Below are positions 1 through 9,818 of a stretch of DNA of 64,000 nucleotides, piece after piece (position 1 is the first letter of the stretch; each line of letters starts with the position of its first letter). The position numbers and the translations under genes were made by a program. This DNA is from Paraburkholderia bonniea (lineage in GTDB: Bacteria; Pseudomonadota; Gammaproteobacteria; Burkholderiales; Burkholderiaceae), in contig NZ_QPEQ01000002.1 of assembly GCF_009455625.1 (NCBI RefSeq), positions 744,001 through 808,000 of the forward strand, written 5' to 3'. The notes under the pieces were generated by a model that saw only the letters and a program-made list of their open reading frames with translations, did no database searches and was not told the origin of the DNA.

Positions 1-1569
1 TCGTACCGCCATCTCGACGGTTATCCGCTCGGTGTGATGGTGGGTTTGTCGGAAGCAGAAGAATTCGCTGATTACAATCACACCCGCAAAGTTTATCTTT
101 TGATGGCTAATTTTATCTCGTTCGCCATCATTGCATTTTTTATCGTGAGCACCGGCTTGATCAGCAAATTGCTAGGCCGTGAGCGCGAGATGACTCACCT
201 GACCCAGTACGACTTGTTAACGGGTCTGCACAACCGCTATGCCACGCTGCAGGACCTGCGGCGCGAAGTTGGACAGAGCGGCAATGTGGGACGTCTGGCG
301 CTCCTGTTTATTGATCTGGATAACTTCAAAGCGGTCAACGACACGCTAGGCCATAACGCGGGCGACATCGTGCTGCAAATGACTGCGGCGCGTCTTGGCA
401 GTGCGGTCGAAGGAGAGGGCACATTAAGCCGGGTCGGTGGCGATGAATTTGTCGTCGTGCTGAAAGGCGATGATCTGGAAGCGCGTGCGATCAAACTGGC
501 TGAAGCAGTCGCCGGCGTTTTTGCCCAGCCATTCGCCGTGCGGGGCAACACCTTCGTGTTGCATGCCAGCATCGGCATCGCGCTGCATACCGTGGCTAAC
601 GAGAGCGAGATCGACCTGTTGAAAAAAGCCGATCTGGCGATGTATAGCGCGAAGGATTCGGGCAAGAACTGCTATCAGTTTTACGCCCCTCAGCTGTCAC
701 ACCAGGCCGATCATCTAATGCAGTGGGAGCAGCAGTTACGCATCGCGCTCACGCAAGAGCAGCTTTTTTTAGCCTATCAACCCAAGATCGACCTGACCCG
801 GCGTTGCATTACAGGGTTCGAGGCGCTGGTGCGCTGGAACCATCCGCAGCACGGAGTCATTCCAGCCAGCGAATTTATTCCGGTTGCCGAATCAACTGGA
901 CTGATCGTGCCGGTGGGTAGCTTCGTGATTCAGAGCGCGTGCCATCAGCTCGCGCAGTGGCAGCACGAAGGCCAGGATGCGCTGACGCTGGCAGTCAATG
1001 TTTCGGCCGTGCAGTTCTGGCGCGGCGATCTGCTCGAGATCGTCGCCCAGGCGATTCGCACAACGGGTATCGCCGCGCATCGGCTTGAACTCGAAATCAC
1101 CGAGACCGCGATGATGGAATATCCGGAACTCGTCTCCGAGAAAATCATCGCGCTCAAAGCGCTAGGCGTGCGTATCGCACTGGATGACTTCGGCACAGGC
1201 TATTCGTCGCTGTCGTATCTGAACCGCTTTTCGGTCGATACGCTGAAAGTGGACCGCTCGTTTATCCAGGCTATTCCAGCCGACCACAGCGTCTGCGTGA
1301 TGGTCACGGCGATCGTGAATCTGGCGCGCTCGCTCGGGCTAACGGTGGTGGTCGAAGGCACCGAAACCGAAGAGCAGGTTGCGTGGTTAAGCGCACTCGG
1401 GCAGATCGAGGCGCAAGGTTTTCTGTTTTCGCGCCCAGTTGCCATCGAAAGCGTACCCGCACTGCTCGAACGGTTTGGCGTCTGTGGCACGCGAGCACCA
1501 ACCTGCTACGAACTGGAGCGCCAAACCAGCGTTGATGATGACGCTAACGCCAGCCATCAGTCCGCGTAA
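1..1569 (+). CDS. GGDEF-EAL cyclic-di-GMP enzyme (5' end outside window)
   Basis: The frame is open from the first base, so the amino end, probably a periplasmic sensor region, lies outside the window. A membrane helix is encoded at about 97-162. It is followed by a diguanylate cyclase domain with an intact GGDEF motif (436-450) and a phosphodiesterase domain with an intact EAL motif (820-828), the DDFGTGYSSL loop and later acidic residues. No inhibitory RxxD site is visible just upstream of GGDEF. By family knowledge such proteins make and/or cleave cyclic-di-GMP at the inner membrane; since both motifs are intact, the net activity cannot be decided here. The next gene is convergent. Confidence 0.93.
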   Translation, partial: SYRHLDGYPLGVMVGLSEAEEFADYNHTRKVYLLMANFISFAIIAFFIVSTGLISKLLGREREMTHLTQYDLLTGLHNRYATLQDLRREVGQSGNVGRLALLFIDLDNFKAVNDTLGHNAGDIVLQMTAARLGSAVEGEGTLSRVGGDEFVVVLKGDDLEARAIKLAEAVAGVFAQPFAVRGNTFVLHASIGIALHTVANESEIDLLKKADLAMYSAKDSGKNCYQFYAPQLSHQADHLMQWEQQLRIALTQEQLFLAYQPKIDLTRRCITGFEALVRWNHPQHGVIPASEFIPVAESTGLIVPVGSFVIQSACHQLAQWQHEGQDALTLAVNVSAVQFWRGDLLEIVAQAIRTTGIAAHRLELEITETAMMEYPELVSEKIIALKALGVRIALDDFGTGYSSLSYLNRFSVDTLKVDRSFIQAIPADHSVCVMVTAIVNLARSLGLTVVVEGTETEEQVAWLSALGQIEAQGFLFSRPVAIESVPALLERFGVCGTRAPTCYELERQTSVDDDANASHQSA

Positions 1570-1619
1570 GCAGCAGAAGGCGCTCGCTCGCGTTCATACG
1601 CTCACGCGTTTGCACATTT

Positions 1620-1640
1620 GCACGCTCAGATTGAGCGTGC
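1620..1640. terminator. Hairpin between convergent genes
   Basis: A perfect 9-bp inverted repeat (GCACGCTCA, 3-nt loop, TGAGCGTGC) lies just past the GGDEF-EAL stop and covers the stop codon of the convergent amidohydrolase gene. It has no T-run on either side, so it could end transcripts from both strands only weakly. Confidence 0.4.
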
Positions 1641-2654
1641 GCTACCAAAGCCATTGAAGAACGATTGCGCGTTCGCCTCAAGGCTCTCAAGGTGATAGCC
1701 GCCCTCCTGAACAATCGCGGTTGGCAGATTCAGCGCGCCAATCGCCGCGCCTAGACGGCCAAAGCCCTCGGTTGTCACTGCCACCTGGGATTGCGGATCT
1801 TCTCGATAGATATCGAAGCCCAGCGCCAGCACCAGCGCATCCGGCTCAAAACGTTTGAGCACGCGCAGTGCTTCGTCTACCCGGTCAAAAAACACCTGCT
1901 CAGTAGAACCATGTGGCATCGGGAAATTAACGTTGAAACCATCGCCTGCCCCAGTGCCGCGTTCATCTTCATATCCCGCGACGACCGGATAAAAATTGGT
2001 TGGATCGCCATGCACCGACAGATACAGCACATCGTCGCGGCCATAAAAAATCTCCTGCACGCCTTGGCCGTGATGCATGTCGGTATCGAGAATGGCCACG
2101 CGCCGGTACTGGCTACGCAGTGACTGCGCGGCAATCGCCGCATTGTTCAGATAGCAGAAACCACCAGCTGCATCCGCACGGGCATGGTGGCCAGGCGGGC
2201 GGCACAGCGCATACGTTTCGCGCGCGCCGTCGTTGAGCGCTGCCGCCGCAGCCAGCGCGCTTTGCGCCGACCAGTACGCCGAGCGCCATGTATTCGCGCC
2301 GACGGGGCAACTGCCATCGGCCAGATAACGCGCGGCTTGCGCCAGCACGCCACGCAGCGCGTTGGGCTCGCGCACGAAGATGTTCGACATCACTTCGTCG
2401 CCCCAGTCATCGGGCATCTGTTTCCAGTTGCTGTGCGCCTCTTCGAGAAAGCGCAGGTAATTCATGTCATGCACTGCCGCGATTGCTGCCGTGCCGAAAT
2501 CATCCGGCTGGCGCACATCAAAACCTAGCGCCTGGGTCGCGGCCACCAGCCGCGCAGCGCGCTCAGGCACTTCTTGCGGCGTGCGCATCTGGCCGCGTGA
2601 CAGATAGCTGCGCGGATGGTGCAGCAGTTGTTCAGGATGAAAAAAGGTCTGCAT
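1626..2654 (-). CDS. Histone-deacetylase family protein, acetylpolyamine amidohydrolase-like
   Basis: 342 residues, the full length for the bacterial HDAC/AphA family of zinc amidohydrolases, which remove acetyl groups from acetylpolyamines or similar amides in the cytoplasm. Visible family motifs are PPGHH (about residues 153-157), GFCYLNN, the metal site D-x-D-x-HH (about 190-195) and GFD near residue 280. The start codon is ATG with AGGAA five bases upstream. It is the last gene of a minus-strand set with the M20 hydrolase (79-bp gap) and the MHS transporter, so a shared role in uptake and deacylation of an amide or polyamine is plausible but inferred. The exact substrate cannot be read from sequence. 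Confidence 0.88.
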   Translation of the reverse strand: MQTFFHPEQLLHHPRSYLSRGQMRTPQEVPERAARLVAATQALGFDVRQPDDFGTAAIAAVHDMNYLRFLEEAHSNWKQMPDDWGDEVMSNIFVREPNALRGVLAQAARYLADGSCPVGANTWRSAYWSAQSALAAAAALNDGARETYALCRPPGHHARADAAGGFCYLNNAAIAAQSLRSQYRRVAILDTDMHHGQGVQEIFYGRDDVLYLSVHGDPTNFYPVVAGYEDERGTGAGDGFNVNFPMPHGSTEQVFFDRVDEALRVLKRFEPDALVLALGFDIYREDPQSQVAVTTEGFGRLGAAIGALNLPTAIVQEGGYHLESLEANAQSFFNGFGSARSI

Positions 2655-2733
2655 GAATCTTCCTTGTATGTGGGCACCAGACGCGCCTGCAATCTGACTC
2701 GGGTGGCTCGGATGGGGCTCAGGCGCTTGCTGC

Positions 2734-3993
2734 CTATGCCAACGCCGGCACCGCTGCCGTCACACCCGCGCGCGCCAGCACCGCATTCAGCAAAACATCC
2801 GCACCACATGTGACATCACCGGGCAATGCGTCTTCTGCTTCGTTGTGCGAGAGACCATCGACGCACGGAATAAACACCATCGCCGTAGGGCAATAACGCG
2901 CGAGATGGATCGCGTCATGCCCTGCGCCGCTGACAATCCGTTCGTGCGAATAACCCAGTTGCGCCACGGCATCAGCAACCTGTTCGACGCAGCTCGTATC
3001 AAATGGGGTAGCCGGACTGTTCCAGTAAGTGGAAAGCGCCACGCTCACACCGCGCTCCGCCGCGATCTGGGCGAACGCCTCGCGCATCTCACGCTCCAGC
3101 ACGTCGATCTGCTCATCGTCGGGATGGCGTAAATCCACGCTGAACTTCACCTGCGCGGCAATCGTGTTGCGCGAAGCATTGGCGATGTCGAGCTGGCCAA
3201 TCGTCACGAGCGCCAACGGAGCATGGCGCGCAATGATCTGTTCCAGCGCCGCCGCCATCTGCGCGCTGGCGAACAGCGCGTCCTTGCGATACGGCATCGG
3301 TGTCGTGCCCGCATGCGCCGCCATGCCGCTGACTGCCACATCCAGCCAGCGAATCGCCTGGCCACCTGTGACGATGCCAATCGTGGTGCCATGTGCTTCC
3401 AGCACCGGGCCTTGTTCGATATGCGCTTCGAAATACGCATCGACGGGCATGCCCGTTACCGCACGCGTGCCGCGATAGCCGCTGCTATCGAGCGCCTGCG
3501 CCAGCGTGATGCCGTCAACATCACGTTTATCCAGCGCCTCGTGCAAAGGCGTGATGCCGGTGAATACCGCTGAGCCGAGCATCGCCGGGGTGAAGCGCGC
3601 GCCTTCTTCGTTAGTCCACGAAACGATTTCGAGTGGCTTGCGCGTGGTGATCTGCGCATCGTTTAGCGTGCGCACCAGTTCGAGTGCGGCCAGCACGCCA
3701 TACACGCCATCAAACCGCCCGCCTTCGGGCTGCGTGTCGAGATGGCTGCCAATCAGCACGGGAGCAGCTTGCGCATCGCTGCCGGGACGCCGCGCGAACA
3801 GGTTGCCTACTTCATCAACGCTCACTGTCATGTCCGCCTCGCGGCACCATTGCGCAAACAAGTTGCGCCCGCGGCGGTCTTCATCGCTCAGCGCCAGACG
3901 GCGCACACCGCCACGCGGCGTCGCGCCGATCTGCGCCATGTCCATCAAGCTGGCCCACAGGCGTGCACCGTTGCTACGTAACACCTTCGTCAT
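2734..3993 (-). CDS. M20-family Zn amidohydrolase (N-carbamoyl-amino-acid / allantoate type)
   Basis: 419 residues. M20 metal-site features are visible: SHLD (H84, D86), GRFDG (D95), the NEE pair (E129-E130) and IEQG further on, with a late GAGHDA segment. The family hydrolyses N-carbamoyl amino acids, ureidoglycolate, allantoate or beta-ureidopropionate, using two metal ions. I chose the ATG at 3993 because GAGG sits seven bases upstream; a TTG 18 bases earlier has no such support. It lies 31 bp downstream of an MHS transporter and upstream of an HDAC-like amidohydrolase, with a divergent LysR regulator, so it probably acts on an imported amide. The specific substrate is unknown. Confidence 0.88.
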   Translation of the reverse strand: MTKVLRSNGARLWASLMDMAQIGATPRGGVRRLALSDEDRRGRNLFAQWCREADMTVSVDEVGNLFARRPGSDAQAAPVLIGSHLDTQPEGGRFDGVYGVLAALELVRTLNDAQITTRKPLEIVSWTNEEGARFTPAMLGSAVFTGITPLHEALDKRDVDGITLAQALDSSGYRGTRAVTGMPVDAYFEAHIEQGPVLEAHGTTIGIVTGGQAIRWLDVAVSGMAAHAGTTPMPYRKDALFASAQMAAALEQIIARHAPLALVTIGQLDIANASRNTIAAQVKFSVDLRHPDDEQIDVLEREMREAFAQIAAERGVSVALSTYWNSPATPFDTSCVEQVADAVAQLGYSHERIVSGAGHDAIHLARYCPTAMVFIPCVDGLSHNEAEDALPGDVTCGADVLLNAVLARAGVTAAVPALA

Positions 3994-4024
3994 GATCGTT
4001 CCTCGCAACAAAACAGGGGGTTAG

Positions 4025-5335
4025 TCAGTGAGCGCTCAGCGCTTCAGTCACATCGGCACGCTGCGCGCGGCGGGCATCCAGCGCCATGATGCTGACCAGC
4101 GAAATGCCCGCGAGGCAGGTATAAAACACCGCCAGCGGCCACCATTGCCCGATAAAACGATGTGCCAGCCAGGTGCCGATCAATGGCGTCAAGCCACCGG
4201 CCACCGCACCGCAGACCTGATACGACAACGAGATCGCCGAATACCGCACGCGCGTGGCAAATACGCCGCTGACAAAACCTGCAATCACCGAATAAAAACC
4301 CGCCATGCACACCACCGCAAGCGCAATCCCGAGCACCATCGGCACCCGGCTGCCGCTTTGCACCAGCAGAAACATCGGATAAGGCGAGACCATCGCTGCC
4401 AAAGCCGCCAGCTTGAGAAAACGCGCGCCACCGATGCGCTCAGCCAGCAACGCGGCGAGCGGCTGCACCAGGAACTGGATGATCGCCACCATAAACAGAC
4501 AATCGAGAATCAGTGAACGCGAGATGCCGACGTATTGCGTCGTGTAGGCAATCATGAAAGTGTTGGTGAAATACACCCCGGCAATCCCGATCGTGTTCGC
4601 GCCAATGCACAGCAGCACGAGGCCCCACGACGAGCGCAGCACTTCCGCCACCGGCAGCTTCACGGTGCGATTGGCCTCCTGCACCTGCTTGAATTCGGGC
4701 GATTCATTCACGCCCATGCGAATCAGCACACCCACAATCAGCAGCACCGCGCTGGCCAGAAACGGCAAGCGCCAGCCCCACGCGAGGAAATCCGCCTTGT
4801 CGAGCGAGGTCACCGCGCGAAACGCAACCAAAGACAAAATCAAGCCAGCCGGGCTGCCCAGTTGGGCAAACGAGGCAAAGAATGTGCGACGCCCCTTAGG
4901 CGCATGCTCGCCCGCCATCAGCACCGCGCCGCCCCACTCACCGCCAACCGCAATGCCCTGCACCACGCGCAGCAGCACCAGCAGCACCGGCGCGAGAATC
5001 CCGAGCGTGGCGAAATCTGGCAGCAAACCAATGCAGACAGTGGCGACGCCCATCATCATCAACGTGGTCATCAACGCCTTCTTGCGCCCAATCCGGTCAC
5101 CCAGGTGGCCAAAAATCACGCCACCTAGAGGCCGCGCGAAAAAGCCCACCGCAAAGGTGCCAAAGGCCGCCATCGTGCTGAGAAACGGATCATGCGAAGG
5201 GAAGTACAACTCGCCAAATACCAGCGCGGCAGCAGTGGCATAGATGTAAAAGTCGTACCACTCGATCATCGTGCCGATAAATGCCGCCGTGGCGGCACGT
5301 ACCGGCTGACGGGTGGAAGAAACAGGCTGAGTCAT
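4025..5335 (-). CDS. MHS-family major facilitator transporter
   Basis: 436 residues with about twelve hydrophobic segments. The amino end carries the signature of the metabolite:H+ symporter subfamily (the EWYDFYIY segment in helix 1, then GHLGDRIGRKK in the loop after helix 2, and GEWGGA in helix 5). Characterised members import small organic acids or betaines with protons across the inner membrane. The ATG at 5335 is preceded by CAGGAG with nine bases between, which fits better than the upstream TTG. It is the first gene of the minus-strand set with the M20 and HDAC-like amidohydrolases and is divergent from a LysR gene, so it probably imports their substrate. The substrate is not known. 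Confidence 0.9.
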   Translation of the reverse strand: MTQPVSSTRQPVRAATAAFIGTMIEWYDFYIYATAAALVFGELYFPSHDPFLSTMAAFGTFAVGFFARPLGGVIFGHLGDRIGRKKALMTTLMMMGVATVCIGLLPDFATLGILAPVLLVLLRVVQGIAVGGEWGGAVLMAGEHAPKGRRTFFASFAQLGSPAGLILSLVAFRAVTSLDKADFLAWGWRLPFLASAVLLIVGVLIRMGVNESPEFKQVQEANRTVKLPVAEVLRSSWGLVLLCIGANTIGIAGVYFTNTFMIAYTTQYVGISRSLILDCLFMVAIIQFLVQPLAALLAERIGGARFLKLAALAAMVSPYPMFLLVQSGSRVPMVLGIALAVVCMAGFYSVIAGFVSGVFATRVRYSAISLSYQVCGAVAGGLTPLIGTWLAHRFIGQWWPLAVFYTCLAGISLVSIMALDARRAQRADVTEALSAH

Positions 5336-5551
5336 GTTTGTGAGCTCCTGTGGCATCGAGCAGGCAGCGCCTGGGCCAGATACCGGTGAAATTAATCGCT
5401 TCGCGGCAGGTTAATGCCGCGCCACACGTCTATTGCGTGTGTTTTAGCGTGCGTGGGACGTTTATCACCAGCCATAAAGCATTAGTCAAATTTCAAGTTA
5501 TTATTTCGCATATAAATTTAATTAATACCTATACCGCAAGGTCCCTCAATC
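5336..5551. promoter_or_regulatory. Divergent promoter region between transporter operon and LysR gene
   Basis: This 216-bp gap is markedly AT-rich on its LysR side (about 5465-5535), with TATAAA at 5511-5516 and the palindrome TAAATTTA around 5513. LysR proteins usually bind T-N11-A dyads in such divergent gaps and control both directions. No single operator could be assigned by eye. Confidence 0.5.
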
Positions 5552-6526
5552 ATGCGCACCGATATCACCCGTTTTCTGAATGACCGCCTCGACTGGAATC
5601 TTTTGCGCACGTATCTCGTCATCATTCAGGAGCGCAGCATCAGCCGCGCGGCCGCCCGGCTGCATGTGACCCAACCGGCCGTAAGCCAGGCGCTAAAGCG
5701 GCTCGAAGACACCCTTGAGCGCAAATTGATCGAACGCCGCGGGGCCCAGTTTGAGACTACGCAGGCAGGCACCGAGGTGTACCGCATCGCCAGCGATATC
5801 TACGGTGATATCTCGCGCCTCGAAACCGAACTGGACGCGCGCACCGAAAGCATTACCGGTTCGATCCGCCTGCTTAGCGTGAGCCGCATCGAGTCGCCGG
5901 TGTACGACGCGTTTCTGGCGGAGTTTCATCGCACGCACGCTCGTATTGAGGTGCAAATCGAAGTCATGCGTTCGTCGGACATCATTTCGTCGCTGCTGCA
6001 AAAAACCGCGACCGCCGGGCTAGGGCTGTGCCGCAATCCAGTGGAGAAATTGCAGATAAGCAGTTTTTTGCGCCAGCGTTATGCCTTTTATTGCGGCCGG
6101 CACCATCGTTTGTTTGGCCAGACGCAACTGACGATGAGCGACCTGCTCAATGAGAATTTCGTCTCGTTCACCAGCGACCAGATCGGCGACAGCCTCTCGC
6201 CGCTCACGGTTTTCCGCGATCAGAAGGGCTTCACCGGGCGCATCGTGGCAGCCTCGCCAAGTCTCGACGAAGTGCGGCGGCTGATTTACGCGGGCTATGG
6301 CATTGGCTGCCTGCCGGACCATATCGTGCGCGACGATCTGGCGCGGCAGCGCTTGTGGCCGTTACCGCCGGAGGAGGGGCTAGTGGATGTCGATGTGCAT
6401 CTGCTGTGGCACCGCGAACGCAAGATGAGCACGGCGGAGCAGACGTTTCTGGAGAGTTTCGAGCGCACGATGCTGCGCTATTCGATGCCGCAGCGGCTCG
6501 GGCTGGAGCCGCTGGACGGGGAGTGA
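5552..6526 (+). CDS. LysR-family transcriptional regulator
   Basis: 324 residues. The amino-terminal winged helix-turn-helix is clear (residues about 17-75, with SISRAAARLHVTQPAVSQAL as the helix-turn-helix core). A substrate-binding-like effector domain follows from about residue 100. The gene is divergent from the MHS transporter/M20/HDAC-like set, the classic arrangement for a LysR regulator that controls the neighbouring operon in response to its substrate or a breakdown product. The ATG at 5552 has only AGG upstream. The stop codon is followed at once by a 142-bp hexamer array shared with the convergent CopD-like gene. Confidence 0.92.
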   Translation: MRTDITRFLNDRLDWNLLRTYLVIIQERSISRAAARLHVTQPAVSQALKRLEDTLERKLIERRGAQFETTQAGTEVYRIASDIYGDISRLETELDARTESITGSIRLLSVSRIESPVYDAFLAEFHRTHARIEVQIEVMRSSDIISSLLQKTATAGLGLCRNPVEKLQISSFLRQRYAFYCGRHHRLFGQTQLTMSDLLNENFVSFTSDQIGDSLSPLTVFRDQKGFTGRIVAASPSLDEVRRLIYAGYGIGCLPDHIVRDDLARQRLWPLPPEEGLVDVDVHLLWHRERKMSTAEQTFLESFERTMLRYSMPQRLGLEPLDGE

Positions 6527-6530
6527 AGCT

Positions 6531-6672
6531 GCGGGTGCGGGTGCGGGTGCGAGTGCGGGTGCGAGTGCGGGTGCGGGTGCGGGTGCGGGTGCGGGTGCGG
6601 GTGCGGGTGCGGGTGCGGGTGCGGGTGCGGGTGCGGGTGCGGGTGCGGGTGCGGGTGCGGGTGCGGGTGCGG
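6531..6672. repeat. Hexanucleotide array (GCGGGT), about 24 copies
   Basis: The whole gap between the LysR stop (6524-6526) and the stop of the convergent CopD-like gene (6673-6675) is one GCGGGT array, with two GCGAGT variants near its left end. On the plus strand it gives GGG runs every six bases, a pattern that can fold into stacked G-quadruplexes. It is not a CRISPR because there are no spacers. Confidence 0.95.
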
Positions 6673-7125
6673 TTAACGTGCGAGAACCGCGACGCCGATC
6701 GTCACGACACCCAGTACGAGATTCACCAGAACCAGTTGGCGCACCGTCCCCACCGCCCGCGCGCCATCAGGCCAGTTCTGCGCTTGCACTGCACGGCGGA
6801 TGCGCGGAAATACCGCAAAACGGATGTGGCCGAAGATCAGCATCATCACGATGCCAAGACCCGCCATCGTATGCAGTGGCCACGTTGCGTGTGCGCCGCC
6901 AGAACAGCTCAGCAGAAATCCGCCCGACAGCAGAATCACCAGTACGGCTACCGCGACCCAGTTGAAAAACCGCCCGAATACTGCTTCCCAAAGTGGCAAA
7001 CGCAGTTGCGGTGAGAGATCGGCTAACGCAGGGCGCAGGCAAAAGTGGGCGAACACCATGCCGCCGACCCACACTGCAACGCCAAGCAAATGCAGGAAAA
7101 AAGCGGCTTTGATCGCATAAATCAT
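6673..7125 (-). CDS. CopD-like four-helix membrane protein
   Basis: 150 residues with four predicted membrane helices and an amino end that matches the CopD-type domain seen in small proteobacterial membrane proteins (AAFFLHLLGVAVWVGGMVFA, with conserved His and Trp). Family members are linked to copper or haem handling, but many are uncharacterised, so no reaction is claimed. The ATG at 7125 has TAGGA five bases upstream; the reading frame extends 12 codons further to a TTG with no site. Its stop directly abuts the GCGGGT array, and a heptamer array lies about 105 bp upstream of its start, so both flanks carry repeats that may vary in length. Confidence 0.75.
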   Translation of the reverse strand: MIYAIKAAFFLHLLGVAVWVGGMVFAHFCLRPALADLSPQLRLPLWEAVFGRFFNWVAVAVLVILLSGGFLLSCSGGAHATWPLHTMAGLGIVMMLIFGHIRFAVFPRIRRAVQAQNWPDGARAVGTVRQLVLVNLVLGVVTIGVAVLAR

Positions 7126-7499
7126 GAGGGTCCTAAGTGGGGAAAAAATGTGCTGGGGCAAACATCGGGGGCATCCGAAACACTCGTGGCAATGGACAAC
7201 CTGCCGCGCGTCGTGAGCGTTTCAAATTTCTGGCGTCTGGCGTCTGGCGTCTGGCGTCTGGCGTCTGGCGTCTGGCGTCTGGCGTCTGGCGTCTGGCGTC
7301 TGGCGTCTGGCGTCTGGCGTCTGGCGAATCGCATTCGACTGCTCGCCAAGCGGGCAGTTCCTTTTGTTTTCGAGGTTTCTTCGATCTGTGATCGCCGGGC
7401 CACAGCCAGCAAGCTGGCTTCGTCGACAAACCGTTTTTTGTGCGTCGGCTTGGCTTGACCGGGCATGGTCAAGCAAGCGTGCTGCGTGGTCGCTAAAAC
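7126..7499. repeat. Intergenic region with heptamer array (CTGGCGT), about 14 copies at 7230-7326
   Basis: This 374-bp gap separates parC from the CopD-like gene, both on the minus strand. Its core is a near-perfect 7-bp array, CTGGCGT, covering 97 bp. Because 7 is not a multiple of 3, every frame through it is open on both strands, and the reading frames seen there are artefacts. The array lies upstream of the CopD-like gene, so changes in copy number would alter its promoter-proximal spacing. I see no gene or RNA in the rest of the gap. Confidence 0.93.
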
Positions 7500-9818
7500 T
7501 CAAACCAGCACAGGCCTCAACCCGGTCACTTTAAGTTTGGTTTCTGGTGCCCGGCCACGGCGCGCCCGCTTGCCGATATGCGGTGCCAGCGCGATGCCCG
7601 CCAGAGTTTCTTCCGCAGCCTTGCCACCCCGCCCGGTACCCGTCAGCACGACACCTGCCTGACTGATCGCTAACGCCTGCAGCAAAGGCTCGGCCCCCTC
7701 AAGCGCCATCAGCGTCACGCCACGCCCGCCACCGGAGAGCGTTTTGATCTCATCAAGGCCAAACACCAGCAGGCGTCCGCCACCGGAAAGACAAGCCACC
7801 GCGCTGGCATCAGGCAGCATCGGCATCGGTGTCAGCGGCACAGCATCCGCATCAATCGTCATGAACGCTTTGCCAGCCTTGACCCGGCTCACCATATCGC
7901 CCACCTTCGCCACAAAACCAAAGCCGTTACTCGACGCCAGCAATAACAGTTGATCGGCTGCGGCGGCGTAGTAATGCAAGAGATGTGTGCCACTTTCCAG
8001 CTCAATCAGCGAGGTCAACGGCACGCCATCACCACGCCCGCCTGGCAATAAGGCCACCGCCACGGAATACACCCGCCCTTTGCTACCCCATGCAATCAGC
8101 GTGTCCGGGGTGCGGCACGGAAATGCCGCGTACAGCCCGTCACCTGCCTTGAACGTGAAGCTCGCCACATCCAGCCCGTGGCCCTTGAGCGCTCGCACCC
8201 AACCCTTTTGGGAAACCACCACGGTCACTGGCTCATCGACCACCCGGGCTTCAAAAGTTGCGCGTTTTTCAGGCTGAATCAGCGTACGGCGCGCGTCACC
8301 ATACTGCTTTGCATCGCCTTCAATTTCTTTGATCAGCAAGCGCTTGAGCGCACTTTCACTACCCAGCAGTTCTTCCAGACGGCTCTTTTCGTCATTGAGT
8401 TCTGCCAGTTCTTTTTCGAGTTTGATTTTTTCAAGCCGTGCCAACTGGCGCAAACGAATTTCGAGGATGTCATCGGCCTGGCGCTCGGACAAATCAAACG
8501 CGCGCATCAACGCGGTTTTTGCTTCGTCCGATTCACGAATGATGCGAATGACTTCGTCGATATTCAAAAAGACGATCATCCGGCCTTGCAAGATATGAAT
8601 CCGGTCGTTGACCCTGGCGAGCCGGTGCTGCGTGCGCCGCGTCACCGTGATAACGCGAAAACCAACCCACTCCCGCAGAATCTCCAGCAAACCTTTCTGG
8701 CAAGGACGGCCATCCGCACCCACCACAACGAGATTGAGCGATGCATTCGATTCGAGCCCGGTATGCACCAGCAACGAATTAATAAATTCGGTCTGGTCGA
8801 TGCGGCTCGATTTAGGTTCGAACACGAGCCGCACCGGTGCATCTTTGCCGGACTCATCGCGCACAGCGTCGAGTAATGCGAGCATGGCCTGCTTACCCTC
8901 GGCCTGCTCGGGGGTCAGGGTTTTCTTGCCTGGCTTGATCTTGGGATTGGTCTGCTCTTCAATTTCTTCAAGCACTTTCTGGCCCGAAGTATTGGGCGGC
9001 AATTCGGTAATCACCAGTTGCCACTGGCCCCGCGCCAGCTCTTCGATTTTCCAGCGCGCCCGCACCTTGAGGCTGCCACGGCCGGTTTCATAAGCGGCAG
9101 CAATTTCCGCCTCGCTCGAAATAATCTGGCCGCCACCTGGGAAGTCCGGTCCGGGAATCAGCGGCATCAGTTCTGCATGCGTCATCTTCGGATTGCGGAT
9201 CAGTGCCACCGCAGCCGCCGCCACCTCACGCAGGTTATGCGATGGGATCTCAGTGGCAAGGCCAACCGCAATGCCCGACGCGCCGTTGAGCAGCACAAAC
9301 GGCAAGCGGCCCGGCAACAGCTTGGGCTCCTGAAACGAACCATCGTAGTTCGGCATCAGATCAACCGTGCCTTGGCCAATTTCGTCCAGCAGCAGCCTGG
9401 CGATGGGCGTCAGACGCGCTTCGGTATAACGCATCGCCGCAGCACCATCACCATCGCGGGAGCCAAAATTGCCCTGCCCGTCAATCAGCGGATAACGCAG
9501 CGAAAAATCCTGCGCCAGTCGCACCAGCGCGTCATAGGCGGACTGATCGCCGTGCGGGTGATATTTACCCAGCACATCACCCACGACGCGTGCCGACTTG
9601 ACTGGCTTCGCGTTATCGCTCAAGCCCATCTCGTTCATCGCATACAGGATGCGGCGCTGAACCGGCTTTTGCCCATCGCAGACGTCTGGCAGCGCACGGC
9701 CTTTAACCACGCTAACTGCGTAATCAAGATACGCACGCTCCGCGTAATTGCCGAGCGTCAGAACATCGCTCTCCGGCGTCTCCGGTTCGCTGAAAAAATC
9801 AGGCGTATTTGTATCCAT
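7500..9818 (-). CDS. parC: DNA topoisomerase IV subunit A
   Basis: 772 residues, the usual length for ParC in this family. The amino-terminal breakage-reunion domain carries the catalytic Arg-Tyr pair in AAMRYTEAR (Y131), the KYHPHGD segment of the quinolone-resistance region and GNFGSRDGD. The carboxyl part has the degenerate beta-pinwheel repeats expected of ParC and lacks a clear GyrA box, which favours ParC over GyrA. With ParE it separates linked daughter chromosomes. It follows parE on the same strand with an 80-bp gap, so the two are probably co-transcribed. Confidence 0.96.
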   Translation of the reverse strand: MDTNTPDFFSEPETPESDVLTLGNYAERAYLDYAVSVVKGRALPDVCDGQKPVQRRILYAMNEMGLSDNAKPVKSARVVGDVLGKYHPHGDQSAYDALVRLAQDFSLRYPLIDGQGNFGSRDGDGAAAMRYTEARLTPIARLLLDEIGQGTVDLMPNYDGSFQEPKLLPGRLPFVLLNGASGIAVGLATEIPSHNLREVAAAAVALIRNPKMTHAELMPLIPGPDFPGGGQIISSEAEIAAAYETGRGSLKVRARWKIEELARGQWQLVITELPPNTSGQKVLEEIEEQTNPKIKPGKKTLTPEQAEGKQAMLALLDAVRDESGKDAPVRLVFEPKSSRIDQTEFINSLLVHTGLESNASLNLVVVGADGRPCQKGLLEILREWVGFRVITVTRRTQHRLARVNDRIHILQGRMIVFLNIDEVIRIIRESDEAKTALMRAFDLSERQADDILEIRLRQLARLEKIKLEKELAELNDEKSRLEELLGSESALKRLLIKEIEGDAKQYGDARRTLIQPEKRATFEARVVDEPVTVVVSQKGWVRALKGHGLDVASFTFKAGDGLYAAFPCRTPDTLIAWGSKGRVYSVAVALLPGGRGDGVPLTSLIELESGTHLLHYYAAAADQLLLLASSNGFGFVAKVGDMVSRVKAGKAFMTIDADAVPLTPMPMLPDASAVACLSGGGRLLVFGLDEIKTLSGGGRGVTLMALEGAEPLLQALAISQAGVVLTGTGRGGKAAEETLAGIALAPHIGKRARRGRAPETKLKVTGLRPVLV

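Noticed and set aside
6355..7014. Plus-strand frame with Arg-Val repeats through the GCGGGT array
   Set aside because: It overlaps the LysR end and the CopD-like gene and is produced by the repeat.
6531..7326. CRISPR array
   Set aside because: Units are 6-7 bp and directly adjacent, with no spacers and no cas genes nearby.
7045..7503. Several frames across the CTGGCGT array
   Set aside because: A 7-bp repeat leaves all frames open; none has a ribosome site or family match.
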